From Ceratobasidium sp. AG-K (Eukaryota > Basidiomycota > Agaricomycetes > Cantharellales > Ceratobasidiaceae): DNA of 64,000 nt. Shown here piece after piece: positions 21,851-32,645 of this stretch (positions within the stretch are counted from its first letter, which is position 1; each line of letters opens with the position of its first letter). Location of the stretch: NCBI GenBank assembly GCA_037039685.1, contig JAWNGF010000008.1:2232001-2296000 (forward strand). The letters run 5' to 3'. The notes beneath the pieces are model-generated. The model was not told the origin of the DNA. It ran no database searches and saw only the letters and a list, made by a program, of their open reading frames with translations. Made by a program: the position numbers and the translations under genes.

Positions 21851-23105
21851 GACTATACTTGGAACTGCTTTGGGATATAGATGATATTGCAATTTTACAA
21901 ACACACATTGCAGTCCAAATCATGCTCCAAACCCTGCGGGCTGATGCACTTGTCAAACCAGCTGGTGCACAACCAGTTGCTGCTATAGCTTGCACTCCCC
22001 CACATGCATTTGTTGCTGTGACCCCACCCATCTCTTGCAGGTGTCAAATGTCACCAACACCAACCCCAGGTTCCTCATCACATGTGTAGATGGAGTCAGA
22101 ATCAAGGCCAACAAGTCCAGAAGTCGAACCACCAGCAAAGCGCTCATGACAAGGCCCCTTCCCTGTTAAGCCAACATCTTTGGCTGGGGTGCAGCTGAAG
22201 AGCAATAGCACCAGCAACCTACCTTGTTCAAACACAAATTGAATTATCCAAAAGGCAAATGCATTGCTGGATTGGGATCCAGATTCAGATGATGATCCAA
22301 ACCCTGGTATGTGATTTCAGTGTTCCTCCTTATACTGTGTCCCAATTCTCTATATGACTCCTATAGATGATTTATATCCCATTTGCAACTCATTTATCCC
22401 TGGTCCACTCAAGGATGAGTTCCAGAAAACATTACAGCCCAATATTTGCTTTACAGAACCAGCAAGGCGTCTTGCTAACCCTAAGGGTTGTGCTGCCAAG
22501 AAAAAGTACTTCATGAAAGTGGCAAGCTTCTGTATCTGGTAGTGTGAACAAGTCAGGGGGTCTGCAATTGAGGCAGCTGGTGTTTATTGGCCAGCAGAAC
22601 TCAATGCAGATTCACTGAAAACACAGGTTCAAAACCTTATATCCTTGGCCACACAACTTGCTCTGGACCCCCAGACTGGATTTGCATTTGAACCACTGTG
22701 CAAGATGTGGGAGACTAAAGGACAGAAGTTCTGTATGAGCCCAGAAGGAATGTTTGAGGCTTCAGAAATTTGGGGCGTTTCATGGTGAGTACAGTTCCAG
22801 TTTTCACATCCTGCATGTTGACACTGGGATTCAGTTATGGTCCAGATGGTGCCACAATCATTTATCATGCCCTCTATGCTGGCTCTACCACTGGACTAAT
22901 TACATTTGACTGGGCTAACTGGGGTGGGATAAACAATATCAATTATGCCCTTCAGAATGTCTTGATTCCTGAAGTGGTCTTGCAGCTGATAATGGAGGAT
23001 ATGGGCTTGACAGAAGAGACAGCAAAGGATGTGACGGAGTCTAGCAAGGAGTATGGAACCAATTTGTTCCAGGGTACAGGCTTCAATGTAACAAGTCCTA
23101 TGTAG
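21851..23105 (+). CDS. O: downstream exons of unknown product
   Basis: Pieces 21859-22089, 22367-22784 and 22834-23105 are connected by two good introns: GTATGTGATT...CCTATAG (about 22305-22366) and GTGAGTACAG...GATTCAG (about 22784-22833). One internal TAG (22540, CAG-compatible). The last exon (PDGATIIYHALYAGSTTGL, DWANWGGINNINYAL) ends at 23103. Position suggests the C-terminal half of the protease gene or a following gene. No domain recognised. Confidence 0.4.
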
Positions 23106-23219
23106 TGGCCAAGTGTTTACTAATGAGTGACTGAATTAATAAGTTTTCAATCTGCCTGACCAGAGAGCCCTACTATGCTCAACTCTTCATGGGTCAAAAT
23201 ACATAACTGTAAGCTTAGT

Positions 23220-23535
23220 TGACAGTCCCTTGCCAGCATCCCAGCACTCTGGGTCTCATCTGTCCAAGCCAGGGCTCAGATTAGTGAGAACCTGGGTGAG
23301 AATACAACTTTCTCTCATGCCAGGATGCTATGTCAACTGTGCAGGAACTCTGGGTCAAAATTACAGGAACTCTGGCTCAACACTGACCAAATTCCAGGTC
23401 AGAACTGGGGGCACTCAGGGTGAATTTACATGAAACCCCAGGTCTACACTACACACACTCCAGGTGAGATCTTGGGGCACTCTGGGTCAACTAGCTAGTC
23501 TCCAGCTCAACTCCAGAACTGTCAAGGTACAATTA
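23220..23535 (-). repeat. O right subterminal repeats
   Basis: Units GCACTCTGGGTCAA and variants (23246-23256, 23346-23358, 23368-23378, 23412-23424, 23487-23500) are inverted copies of the left-end unit. They end just before the shared terminal TAATTGTACC (inverted). Confidence 0.65.
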
Positions 23536-23626
23536 GGTTTCTCAGGTGCCAAGTCTCTCTAAGTCTGGACTTGTGCGCATACAGTTACAGTCAGCAACCA
23601 TCATAGTGTGGGGTTGCCACACAGAG

Positions 23627-24140
23627 CCTCTCCCATCATCTCCATAGCCTCATGCTTCTCCTGTGCTTCTGGAGAGTGTCTCATGACTGGGAAACATAGC
23701 TGATGTGGGTTGGGAGTGGGATTGGGATCTGGGGTCACCCCATAGGAGCCAAGAGAGTGGATTGATTGATGGTCATCCTCCAGGGCTTGATTCTTTTCTT
23801 TTCCCTGTTCAATATGAATGGCAGAGGGTTCAGGGTTGCTCTGGGTGTTTGCAAAGCAAATGGTGGCAGAAGAGGGGAGTGCAGGTGCTTGCAAAGGCAG
23901 AGGGGATTCACTATTGATGGTGGGGCAATGAGGGATGCATCCTGAGGGATCTTCTGACCCAAAATGTGTGGGGACTTGGTAATTGTGCATAGCAGCGCTC
24001 CAAATTGCCTGTGAGGGCCTGGGGGTGTCCTTCACTGAGCTGTTGGAAATCCCTCCTGTTCTGGGTGGTGTTGCTGAGTTTTTCTTTATCCCTGAGGTGG
24101 AAACTGATTGTCCCATGGGTGGTTTGAGCTCCATAAAGGT
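23627..24140 (-). pseudogene. gag: N: gag, N-terminal part
   Basis: Open frame from 24134 (MELKPPMGQSVSTSGIKKNS) across a Pro/Ser-rich region (INSESPLPLQAPALPSSATI, SLGSYGVTPDPNPTPNPHQ) to EAMEMMGEALC, where LTR-C interrupts. It continues at 15663. Matches the relic at 9150-9460. Coding upstream to ~24250 is possible (leader). Confidence 0.6.
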
Positions 24141-24319
24141 GCCTGAAGAAGATGATGTACTTGGAGAAGATTGGGTTAAGAATGGGACTAGCTATGCTGC
24201 TGAGGATAGACCTAGGAATGTGCCAGTTGATGAGTTAGATGATGTGCAGCTGATGTGAGTGATAGAAAGCCAGCTTGAGGCAATGTGGATGGCGACAGCC
24301 AAGTAAGAACAATTTACAA

Positions 24320-24810
24320 TGTCACAACCCCATCAGGAAAGGGCTGTTGCAACTTTAATGAGTGGCACTTTGGCTGTAGGATCCCTGAGAGGCTTCAAAA
24401 GATGCTTGGATAACCCCCTCAGAGCAAAGTAGGCTCTGGCAAATGACGAGGTAAATTTTTCTTTGTGTCCCAAGACAATTTCCCTTGCATCTTTTATAGC
24501 AAGCAAAGCAAGAATCACTATCTACATGGGGAAAGCACATCAAGCACTAAAGGAGCAAGATAAGAACATTAGAAGAAGAAGTGTGTTTAGCACATGGAGA
24601 TCTAAGTGCAGCAGCATGGGAAAATCAGAGAATGGAGCCAACATACCGATGAGCTATGTGTGCAAAGAACTAAGCAAGGGAAGTTACAACCAAGGAGCAA
24701 CAATCAAAACAAAGTATGTGGCAGAGGATAAGCACAACAAACAGGGAGAACAGCACACAAAGGACTGAAGCACAACAAATAGTCCATTGTCTGGAGCATG
24801 GCTTGTGACA
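24320..24810 (-). repeat. N 5' LTR (LTR-A subfamily 2)
   Basis: 491 bp, TGTCACAACCCC...GGCTTGTGACA in plus-strand reading. Gag of the same orientation begins ~180 bp to its left, so it is the 5' LTR. The right flank (AAAAT) has no partner because the N left end is lost. Confidence 0.8.
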
Positions 24811-25374
24811 AAAATCCCCCATGGGGCCCACATGTCTTGTAGTCAAAAAGAAGGATGATTCTCTGCACATATGTCAGGACTACTGCAACGCCACACCAGG
24901 ACCATCAAAAAAAATTGCTCTGCTGCCTCCCTCACAGAACCTAATAAAACAGTGGCATGGTAGAAAATCTCTTACTACACTTGACCTTACATTGGGTTTT
25001 TACCTTATCCGCATTCAAGAAGGCAACAAGTGAAAGCTGCATTTAAAACACAATTTGGCATGTTCAAATGGCCTGTAATGGCTTTTGGCCTCACCAATGC
25101 ACCAGCAGACTTCCAGAGTATAATGAACAACATTTTCCATTACAAATTAGGCATCTCAGTCATCTTATATATATTGACAACATCTTGATTTTTTCTGACA
25201 CACTGGAGGAGCATATACCAGATATCCAGGAGGTCCTACAGTGCTTAATGGACAACCACTTGTACTGAAACTTCAACAAGTGCTCTTTCCACATCACAAA
25301 AGTTGATTATTTGGGCATGATTGTGTCCAACAAAGGCATTGAAGTGGATCAGGAAACAGTCACTTCAGCAATGA
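24811..25374 (+). pseudogene. pol: Element F pol, reverse transcriptase part (before E1)
   Basis: LVVKKKDDSLHICQDYCNA, LTTLDLTLGFYLIRIQEGNK, then the palm LIYIDNILIFSDTLEEHI (second Asp is Asn, AAC at 25179-25181) and VDYLGMIVSNKGIEVDQET. Frame changes near 25033 and 25267. The upstream part of F was displaced by N. E1 cuts it at 25374 and F resumes at 33132. Confidence 0.75.
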
Positions 25375-25860
25375 TGTTGCAACCTCCTTTGAGACTGCAA
25401 GGATTATGACTATGAACAGCATCTAAGGCCTGAGAAACTCTAAGTGGTGCTACACTGAGTGCACTCTTAACACTTAAAGATAGAGGGATGTTGTGAGGGT
25501 GAATGACAAGCCAAACAAGCTGAGGATACCAGGCTTGGTTTGGCTTATATATATAGGCAAACGCAGCAGTGTTACGCACTGCCGCCACAAGAAACCAAGT
25601 CATACAAACTACCAATCAGGATCGTCCATGAGTTGTGCTCTATCAAGAGACATGACTCCAGTCAAAGCGCAGCCAGCATTACATGATGGTAACTAGATAG
25701 CCACAAGATTGTGGCTAGGCAAAGGAAACACCAGCAAGGGGGACAAAGAAACCAAGAAACAGCCAAGGCCATATGGGCCAAGGGTGACACCTCATCCATA
25801 CACTGCACTAAATGTGGGAGAGGGTGCAAGACAAGTCCATGGTGAGCCTAGCTCATGACA
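25375..25860 (-). repeat. E1 3' LTR
   Basis: Plus-strand reading TGTTGCAACC...GCTCATGACA. A TATA-like ATATATATA lies near 25547. Next to the polypurine tract. Confidence 0.95.
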
Positions 25861-25873
25861 TTCCCCCCCCCTA
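25861..25873 (-). other. E1 polypurine tract
   Basis: TAGGGGGGGGGAA in element orientation, directly before the LTR terminus TGTCATGAGC. Confidence 0.85.
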
Positions 25874-25901
25874 CGGCCCTGTTAGGGGACCTGACCAGGC
25901 C

Positions 25902-26741
25902 TCATTGATGGTTGCAGGATTGCGCCCACATCACCACTTTGTCCACAACCAAGTTCTCCTCCAACCATTCCCCAAAGGGGTCCCCCACCCCAACCTCAAC
26001 CTCCAACTCCATTTCCTCCACCCACTTGTCTACATTGATTGGGTTGAAGGGTGTTGCCCCCAGCTTGTCCGTTCTCCTCTCCTCTGCCACCATCCAGGTG
26101 TCCACATCCCACACCTCACTCCCTCATGCCCACTCCTCCGTCAGCTCTCTCCTCTCCACCAGCTCAGCGTCCCATGCCCTTGCATCTGGCAACACCTCCC
26201 TCCACTGTGACAAGTTGGGACCAATGTCACACCACCAGTGGGGCTCATATGAGATGCCCTCCTTCCGATAGCACCCTCTCTCCATCATACAGTCTTTGAG
26301 GTCTGCCTCCATGTTTTTGTCCCACTTGTTCTCAAGCCGCAGGACTGCAGTGGGCTTGCCCCTTCCCTTGTGCACGTTCAGGACCCATTTGCTATCAGCC
26401 ACCCCTCCTCCTCCCCATGTTGGATCCCTGATCTTGTAGAGGGAGTTGTAGACAACCTCACTGGCTGAGAGGGCAGCGCATCCCTGGCAGACACAGATGT
26501 TGCTGGAGCAGAGCTCTTGGTTCTTGGGCCATAGGCGGCCAACCCACTCAAGTTTGCCAACGTCAGTGCTGTTGAGGGTGTCACTCCCTGAGTAGAAGGC
26601 CAGCCAGCCAATGGATTGTTGGGCCCTACTGAAGACGTAGAGTTGGGCCCATGCATCAAGCACCTTGGTGCACTTGTAGGCGGAGCCTCCTGTGACAAGG
26701 TGGAGTTGGGTCTCAATGGTGGAGCAGCAGGCAGCAGGCAT
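25902..26741 (-). pseudogene. E1 accessory 3' ORF, homologous to that of element I
   Basis: ATG at 26741 (MPAACCSTIETQ), about 279 codons with one TGA at 26124 (CGA-compatible). It overlaps the out-of-frame tail of pol and ends ~30 bp before the polypurine tract. Collinear matches to the element I ORF: AQLYVFSRAQQSIG / AALYVFKRLQQGLG; GKLEWVGRLWP / GEFQWVGKKWP; ICVCQGCAALSASEVV / IFVCQGCAAFQVSEVV; an RxRYxKE-type block; WDAELVE / WDEEFVE; ATPFNPI / NTVFNPI. The protein is acidic, Trp-rich, with one CxxC, no signal peptide and no membrane helix. No known domain recognised. Confidence 0.7.
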
Positions 26742-26849
26742 GTCAATGAAACAGGATTTAGAGTGTTTGGAGTGTTGGAGAGCGAGCTGGAGCAGCAGTA
26801 GAAGCACTTGTTTGGTTGGAGACTTGCTGCTCCCACCCTTGCTCTTTTA

Positions 26850-28060
26850 TTGTTTGCCCATCTGAAATATTGGGGTACTGGTCTTGAAGTAAATTCCTTG
26901 AGGAATTTAGTCATGATCAGATGCAGCTCAGCAATCTTCTCTGCCCGTTCTTCTATATCTTTGCTTGGTGGGAAGCCCTTCCATTGGATCAAATAGCGGA
27001 GACTCCTTTTGTCCTCCTTCCAGTCCACAATTTTTTCCACTTCCTATTCTTCCTCTCCTTCCTCTGTGACTATTGGTGGAGGTCAGACCTGGTTGCAATG
27101 GAACTCCTTGTCTTCCGTGTATCTGCTAAGCAGGTCTATGTTGAATACAGGGTGGAGACACATTGATTTTGGTAGTTCCAGTTCATAAGCATGTGAGGAG
27201 ATTTTGGATTTGACTGGGAATGGTCCCATCTTTTTGTTGTCCAGTTTCTTCCTGGGTTGTTTTGTTTTGATGTTTGGGGCAAAGAGCCACACAAGGTCTC
27301 CTATTGCAAATTCCTCCCTTGGTTCCTCCTGCTCCTTGCAATGGAATTCCATAGAGGCTACTACTTTGTCCCTGACTTGTGCCATTTCCACTGCCTTGTC
27401 TTCTGCTGTGGGAACCCCTGTTGTTACATCCATTGTTGTCCATCTGGGGTTTATTCCGTACATGGCTTCAAACGGGGACCTCCCAGTTGCCCTGTTTACG
27501 TGGTTGTTGTAGCAGAACTCTGCCAGGGGTAACAGTTCCGGCCAATTGTCCTGCCAGTGATTGATGAAGGTTTGCAACCATGCTTCCAGCCACTGATTGA
27601 TGCATTCTGACTGCCTGTCCATCAGGGGGTGGTATGCTGGGGAGAATGTAGGGTTGATGGAAAGCTTCTTGTACAGCACTCATAGGAAGTTGCTGTTGAA
27701 TGTTGATCCCCTGTCCAACACTGTCATCTTTGGCAACCCATGTAGCTTCCATACATTGGCAATGAACAAGTCTGCTACTCCTTTTGCTTTTGTGGCCTCC
27801 TTGCAGGCTATGAAGTGTGCTTGTTTAGAATGCTGATCCACCACCACCAGGATGCTGTCTAATCCTTTCGCTTTGGGCAGCTTTACTATAAAGTCATAAG
27901 TAATATCTTCCCAGGGCTTGGTTACTAAGGGCAGTGGCTTTGCCAGCACCTGTTCCTTTGACCCCTTTGCCTGCTGGCACGTTTTGCAGGAGTTCACATA
28001 TTGGTTCACTGTTGCCTTCAACCCTGGCCAATAGTAGCTTCTTGAGATCAACTCCAACAT
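26850..28060 (-). pseudogene. pol: E1 integrase and chromodomain
   Basis: ISRSYYWPGLKATVNQYV, SCKTCQQAKGSKEQ (zinc-binding end), WEDITYDFIVKLPKAKG, catalytic VVVDQHSKQAHF, VLDRGSTFNSNF, MDRQSECINQW: all three DDE residues present. Then the C-domain (IGDLVWLFAPN, KKMGPFPVKSKISSHAYELE) and a chromodomain (EKIVDWKEDKRSLRYLIQWK). Two TGA stops (27680 and 27083) read as CGA elsewhere in the family. The open frame continues to 26378 but is non-homologous there. Confidence 0.85.
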
Positions 28061-30213
28061 CCTTGCTTGACCCTGATGTCCTGCAATCGTAGAGTTGTGA
28101 TGTTCTTTCAGGATGCATAGTCACAGGCCCTTGTCCCCAGGTATATAGATCTTCCCTTGGTAACGCAGTATGTCTTCTTCAATAGAGTAGTCCTTGAACT
28201 GTTTCTTCATAGAAGCTAGGAGATCTTCCTTTCTTCTGAACAACTTCAGCAGTTTGTCCAAGGATGCATCCAAGTCTGCTCCTCCTTCATATCCTCCAGG
28301 ATATCATCTGTTGTCCTTGCCACAAATCCAAAGAATTTTTCCGCTCCAATCATTGTTTCTTCCTTGTTTGGGATGTCTTTGTGCTCAAACCATCTTGAAA
28401 GAATGTCTGGCTTGGTAGAGAGCTTCCCTGGACAATAGACAATAAGGCAGTTGAAACTAGCAATTTCCTGTTACCATCATGCCTGCCTGCGGTTGAAGGA
28501 TTTTGCTGTCTTCCAATACTCCAAGTTTTTGTGATTGGTGTAGACTGTGATTGGGCTTGTTGTTCCTTCCAAATGCAATTGCCAATGCTTGAACGCATGG
28601 ATTATAGCCCCTAGTTCCTTGTTGTGCATGTTGTAGTTTTGTTCTGCAGGGTTGAAACTTTTTGACATGAACGCAATTGGGTGAAGGTACCCTTTGTCTT
28701 GCCTCTGGCTTAGGATTGCCCCCATTGCTACTCCCAATGTGTCTGTTTCTAAGAAGTATGGTTTTGTTGGATCTGGGTGGGCAAGAATGGGTTCCTTTGT
28801 TACTGCTATCTTGATTGCCTGGAACACCCCTTCTTCCATTTCTTCCCACTTCCATTTTGTCTCCTTTTGTGTCAGGAGTGTCAAGGGTTTCACAATAGTG
28901 CTAAAGTCCTGTATGAACCACCTGTAGAAGTTTGCAAATCCCAAGAACACTTGTACTTGTCTCACTGTTTTGGGAGTTCTCCAGTCAATGATTGCCTGCA
29001 CTTTTTCTTTTTCCATGGAGAACCCTTCGGGGGATGCTGTGATGCCAATGCAGTCAACTTTATTCACAAAGAAGTCGCACTTCCTGAGTTTGCAGAACAG
29101 GTGCCATAGTTGTAGTTGTTTCAGTACTTCCTTTACGTCGGCTGTATGTTGTTCCCATTCTATCCCACAAATGAGGATGTTGTCAATGTAGATTACTACT
29201 CAGATGTTGATAATGTTGCTGAAGATGTGGTTCATCATCCTTTGAAATGTAGCTGGAGCATTCTTGAGGCCAAATGGCATAACAACATATTTGTATTGCC
29301 CCTTTTTTGTCCTGAAAGCTGTCTTCAACTTGTCTCCTTCCTTGATTCTAATGTTGTTAAAACCCATGCGTAGGTCCAATTTTGTGAAGATCTTTGAACC
29401 CTTTAGTTTTTCCAGCAGGTCAATCAGTTGGGGCATTGGAAATTGGTCTGCCTCTGTGATCTTGTTGACTCTCCTGAGATCAATGACAAAGCATGGTGAG
29501 CCATCAACTTTGGGTACAAAAAATCCTCCTGATGCAATCTGTGAGTTGCTGGGTCGTATCTTTCCAAGCCTGAGCTCTTCCTTGATATACTCATCTAAGG
29601 CCTTGCTCTGGGCTGGAGACAGGGGAAATGGTCTAGCTGGTTTGGGCAGTGGTGTATTAGGAATGAAGTTGATTTTGCAGTTGAAGTCCCTGTGGCGTGG
29701 CAATTCCTTGAAGTTCTTTGCTGAGAAGACATCATAGAAGTCTTGTAGCTCTGTTGGTAGGGCCCCTGGTATTTCCTCTACCGTTACCTTGCATCCTGTT
29801 GCTTCTCTCCATTTCACTTGTCGCGTTTCCCAGTTGATTGCTGGATTGGCTGTTTCCAGCCCTGTCATTCCTAGAACTAGGGGGTTTTCTCCAGTAGGCA
29901 TAGCATAGAACCATTGTTTGAAAGTCTGCCCCAGCACTGAAAATTCCAATGTTATTTTGAATTGAATGGTTTTGCTGAGTTCTTCCCCTTGGATTCCAAT
30001 GACCTTCCTAGGCTTTGGGAGTTCAATAAGTGGGAGGTTGTTCTTTCTTGCAAAGGTGATGTCAATGAAGTTTTTTGATGCACCTGAGTTGATAAGTGTG
30101 TTGATTGTGTCCATGATTCCTGCTATCTGAGTTGAGACAAGTGGTGATTCATTTGTTGTTCTCAAGTACATTTTTTTTCTTGAGATGGTAGGTTTGTTTG
30201 TGCAACTAGACAT
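28061..30213 (-). pseudogene. pol: E1 protease, reverse transcriptase, RNase H
   Basis: Protease: LINSGASKNFIDITFARKN, where catalytic Asp is Asn (AAC at 30088-30090, ATCGAC to ATCAAC). RT: PKPARPFPLSPAQS, FFVPKVDGSPCFVIDLRRVN, FTKLDLRMGFNNIRIKEGDK, MPFGLKNAPATFQRMM, then TGA at 29200 and palm YIDNILICG (AAC at 29179-29181). Connection QVFLGFANFYRWF. RNase H: FLETDTLGVAMGAILSQRQ, IAFMSKSFNPAEQNYNMHNK, VYTNHKNLEYW. 28061-28480 has at least two frame breaks. Confidence 0.85.
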
Positions 30214-30227
30214 GGGTACTAGATGCC

Positions 30228-32386
30228 CTATTCTTTTCCCAACTTGGAGCTGGAGTTGTCGACCTTGGCTGCTGTTCCCTTGATTGATGTCTTGGGATCC
30301 TCCTTTTTTGTGTTGTTAGGGCATTTGCCAATAGTGTGTCCTTTTTCTCCACACTTGAGGCATTGTCCTTCCTTCTTCCTTGTATTCCAGACTTCCATGG
30401 GAACCCTGTCTTCCTCCTTGATTTTCAAGCATGTTGAGGGCGCAGCGGTTTTTACAGCTTCACCTGTCTTTCTGTCCTTCTTCTTGAAGCAATTGCCAAG
30501 TGCCCTGATGTCCTGGACTGTGTTGTTGCACTTGATTGCAAGTGTAATCCATCCCTTGAGGGTATTGATGTTGTCTGGTTGAGCTTGTAGTTGCTTGATC
30601 TGGATTCCATTGTGGAGTTTTGATTTGAAGGTGGAAAACAGGGCTTGTTCATCCCATCTAAGTTCTGCCACAATTAGACAGAATTGTGCTGCAAAGTCCC
30701 TGACTTGGATGTTTGTTCCCCAGTTGTTGAGGGCACACATATCCCATTCTGCTTTGTGTTGACAGTCTGGTTTGCCAAATTGCATCCTAAATCCCTCCTT
30801 GAAGTTCTGCCATGACTCCAGATACTGGTGTGCCCCTCCTTCATTCTGGAGTCTCAGGAAACATTGGGCCCATGGCATGCCTTTTGTTCCACTCATGTTG
30901 GTAAGGAAGGCTGTAATCCGGGCTTTGTTGTTGGGAATTTGTTGGGGAAGCTGCCTGAAGTATGCTTCCATCTGGTCAACAAAGGGGTCGCCGCTGCACC
31001 TGTCTCACCTGTGAAGCTGTCTGGCTTCTGGACTTTGATGTGTTCTGCCCTGGGTGCCACTGGTTTGAGTGCCCTATTTTGTAGGTCCCTGATTGTTTAG
31101 CAGAGTTCCCTAATGACCTCTGCTTGTGCTTCGTGGTGTGGAGACCCTGCTGGTGTATGTGTGGACTGTTTGGAGCGTAGTTCTTCTTCCTCTTGTTCCT
31201 GGACTAGGAAGAAGTCCTCCCTAAACCAGTTGACAATGTTGGTAATATTGGTCTTGACTGTCTCCAATTGTTGTCCTAGTCCTGTGGCATCTCTTCCATA
31301 GTTCAAGAGTGCTTGGTTGACCCATCCCAGTTTAAGTTCCACTTGTTGGTTGACATCTCAAACCACTGTTTGACCCTTGGTGACTGCTGCGATTGCTCTA
31401 CCCATTTCCACAAGATTTTGTGCGTGAATCCTGACGTTCTCTCCCATTCCTTCAACCTTCATCCTTAGGTCCTGCATTTCCTCATTGATATTGTTTAGAT
31501 GTCTGTGAACGGCCCTGACCTTGTTGTGAATTGCAACATGTTCCCTGTTTAGGGTTGCAAAGGTTTTGTTCAGATGGCCGTTGAGTTCCCCAAAATATAA
31601 CTGCATGGCATTCAGGATTGCTGCATTTCCTACTGCATCAACTTGTCCTGGGGCTGGTGCTGGGTAAGGGGGTGCAGCTTGGTGCAGTAGAGATATGACC
31701 AAAGCATGAGAGGAAAGTGGTGCTGGTGAAATCAGGAATGGAGGTTGTTGGATAAAGTGTTGTCCAATTTCTGCTGCATCATAGTTGCTAGAGGCCAGTG
31801 TATTTGAAGGGATACAAAAGATTGGTTGTTGAGGGTAAGCTGGTCCGGCAATTACTTGTGGAGTGGGTTTGGGAGCTTGTGCTGGTAGTCGGAATTCTGG
31901 AGGGGGAGCCCTTCTACACACCAAAGGGGAGTGGATTGCCACTGTGGACCAATATATGTCCATTGGACTTCCTAGCAGAAAAGGGGCTTGTCTTCCTTCC
32001 TCTCCCTGTATGGTGAGAATTTCTCTGTGAGCAGGTTGTCCTGGAGCCTCACTATCCACTGAGGTGATAGGGGTTTGGTTTGCATATTGGACGGTAATAT
32101 CTGCATCTGGGTCCACATGTTTGTTGCTTGGGCCTGCTTGTGGAACTTCTTCAACAGCTTGAGGAACATATTCCACAACTTGAGGGCCTTCTTCTTTGAT
32201 TGTAGCCCCTAGTTCTCCTGGGATGCTTTGGGTTCTGCTGGGAGTGTGTTCCATAGCACTTGATGACCTTGGAGCTACTCCTCCAGTTGCCCAGTTGGGT
32301 TGATTAGGATGCCCTGCTCTGCTGGGGTTCGTCCTCCTTGAAGTGTTGGATGCTGCTGATTGCGGTCTTGTGTATGGGTGACTCAT
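30228..32386 (-). pseudogene. gag: E1 gag
   Basis: Probable start MSHPYTRPQS at 32386. The amino half is Pro-rich and disordered, followed by a helical segment (HLNKTFATLNREHVAIHNKV). The capsid part includes PLLTRWK/ DQMEAYFRQLPQQ (one frameshift near 30980), MPWAQCFLRLQNEGG and FKEGFRMQFG. The nucleocapsid has one CCHC knuckle, CLKCGEKGHTIGKC. In-frame stops: TGA at 31358 (CGA) and TAA near 31094 (CAA). The gag stop (30228) follows a slippery heptamer, and pol opens in the -1 frame. Confidence 0.8.
30234..30240 (-). promoter_or_regulatory. Putative -1 frameshift site of E1 (G GGA AAA)
   Basis: In the gag frame the codons are TTG GGA AAA GAA TAG, so the heptamer G-GGA-AAA fits X-XXY-YYZ exactly, one codon before the gag stop. 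The -1 frame is open into pol from here. The same heptamer is at the same place in H and I. Confidence 0.6.
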
Positions 32387-32645
32387 TCTACGTTGTTGCC
32401 ACAAGAAAACTTTGTTGCTAAAGTCTTGATTGCATTGAGTTTGGTATATGTATATCCTGTTTGCAGGGCTAGTAAGGATTCTGCAAGGGAAAGATTGATA
32501 AGGGCATTGTTGAGAAAAACGACTGGTCCAACTTCAGCAGTTGAGAGACCCAGACGGTGGCAGGTTGGAGCACAGTATTGACAGATATCTTGTTGTTGGA
32601 TTCTGTATACGATGGGTCTTGTGGCTTGAGACAGCTTGTTTGCAA

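Larger units (their letters stand above)
16090..23543 (+). mobile_element. Transposon O: DNA transposon with Ulp1-like protease gene
   Basis: About 7.45 kb inserted in LTR-C. Flanking direct repeats are GGGTGCCA (16082-16089) and AGGTGCCA (23544-23551), 8 bp with one mismatch. The ends share TAATTGTACC (16100-16109 and, inverted, 23526-23535) within short imperfect TIRs. Both ends carry subterminal arrays in opposite orientation. It contains intron-bearing gene pieces on both strands including a C48 (Ulp1/SENP) protease signature, but I could not identify the transposase. KDZ-type elements of basidiomycetes and MULEs are candidates; class not settled. Confidence 0.65.
15664..23621 (+). repeat. 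Solo LTR-C inside N gag, TSD CAGAG, split by transposon O
   Basis: Two parts, 15664-16089 (TGTTGTGACCC...) and 23552-23621 (...GGGTTGCCACA), about 496 bp in all. Perfect repeats CAGAG at 15659-15663 and 23622-23626, and gag codons continue on both sides (...GEALC, then HNTLGRSL). The same LTR family is present in reverse at 63751-64000, whose sequence spans the break point and shows the halves belong together. Confidence 0.9.
11590..24810 (-). mobile_element. Element N: LTR-A Ty3/Gypsy retrotransposon, 5' LTR to truncated 3' end, with nested inserts
   Basis: Minus-strand order from right to left: 5' LTR (24810-24320), leader, gag (split by LTR-C plus transposon O at 15664-23621), protease, RT, RNase H, integrase, chromodomain, partial 3' ORF. 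The 3' LTR is lost where it meets the opposite-facing LTR at 11589. N itself abuts pol of element F at 24811, so it seems to have landed in F, but the left junction is gone and no TSD can be tested. Confidence 0.8.

Noticed and set aside
26051..26299. Plus-strand Ser/Pro-rich frames at 25812-26299 as a gene
   Set aside because: Antisense shadows of the E1 accessory ORF.
26378..26850. Pol extension beyond the E1 chromodomain (Ser/Pro/Thr-rich tail)
   Set aside because: It overlaps the accessory 3' ORF, which has homology to element I; the tail has none and is best seen as read-through in the wrong frame.
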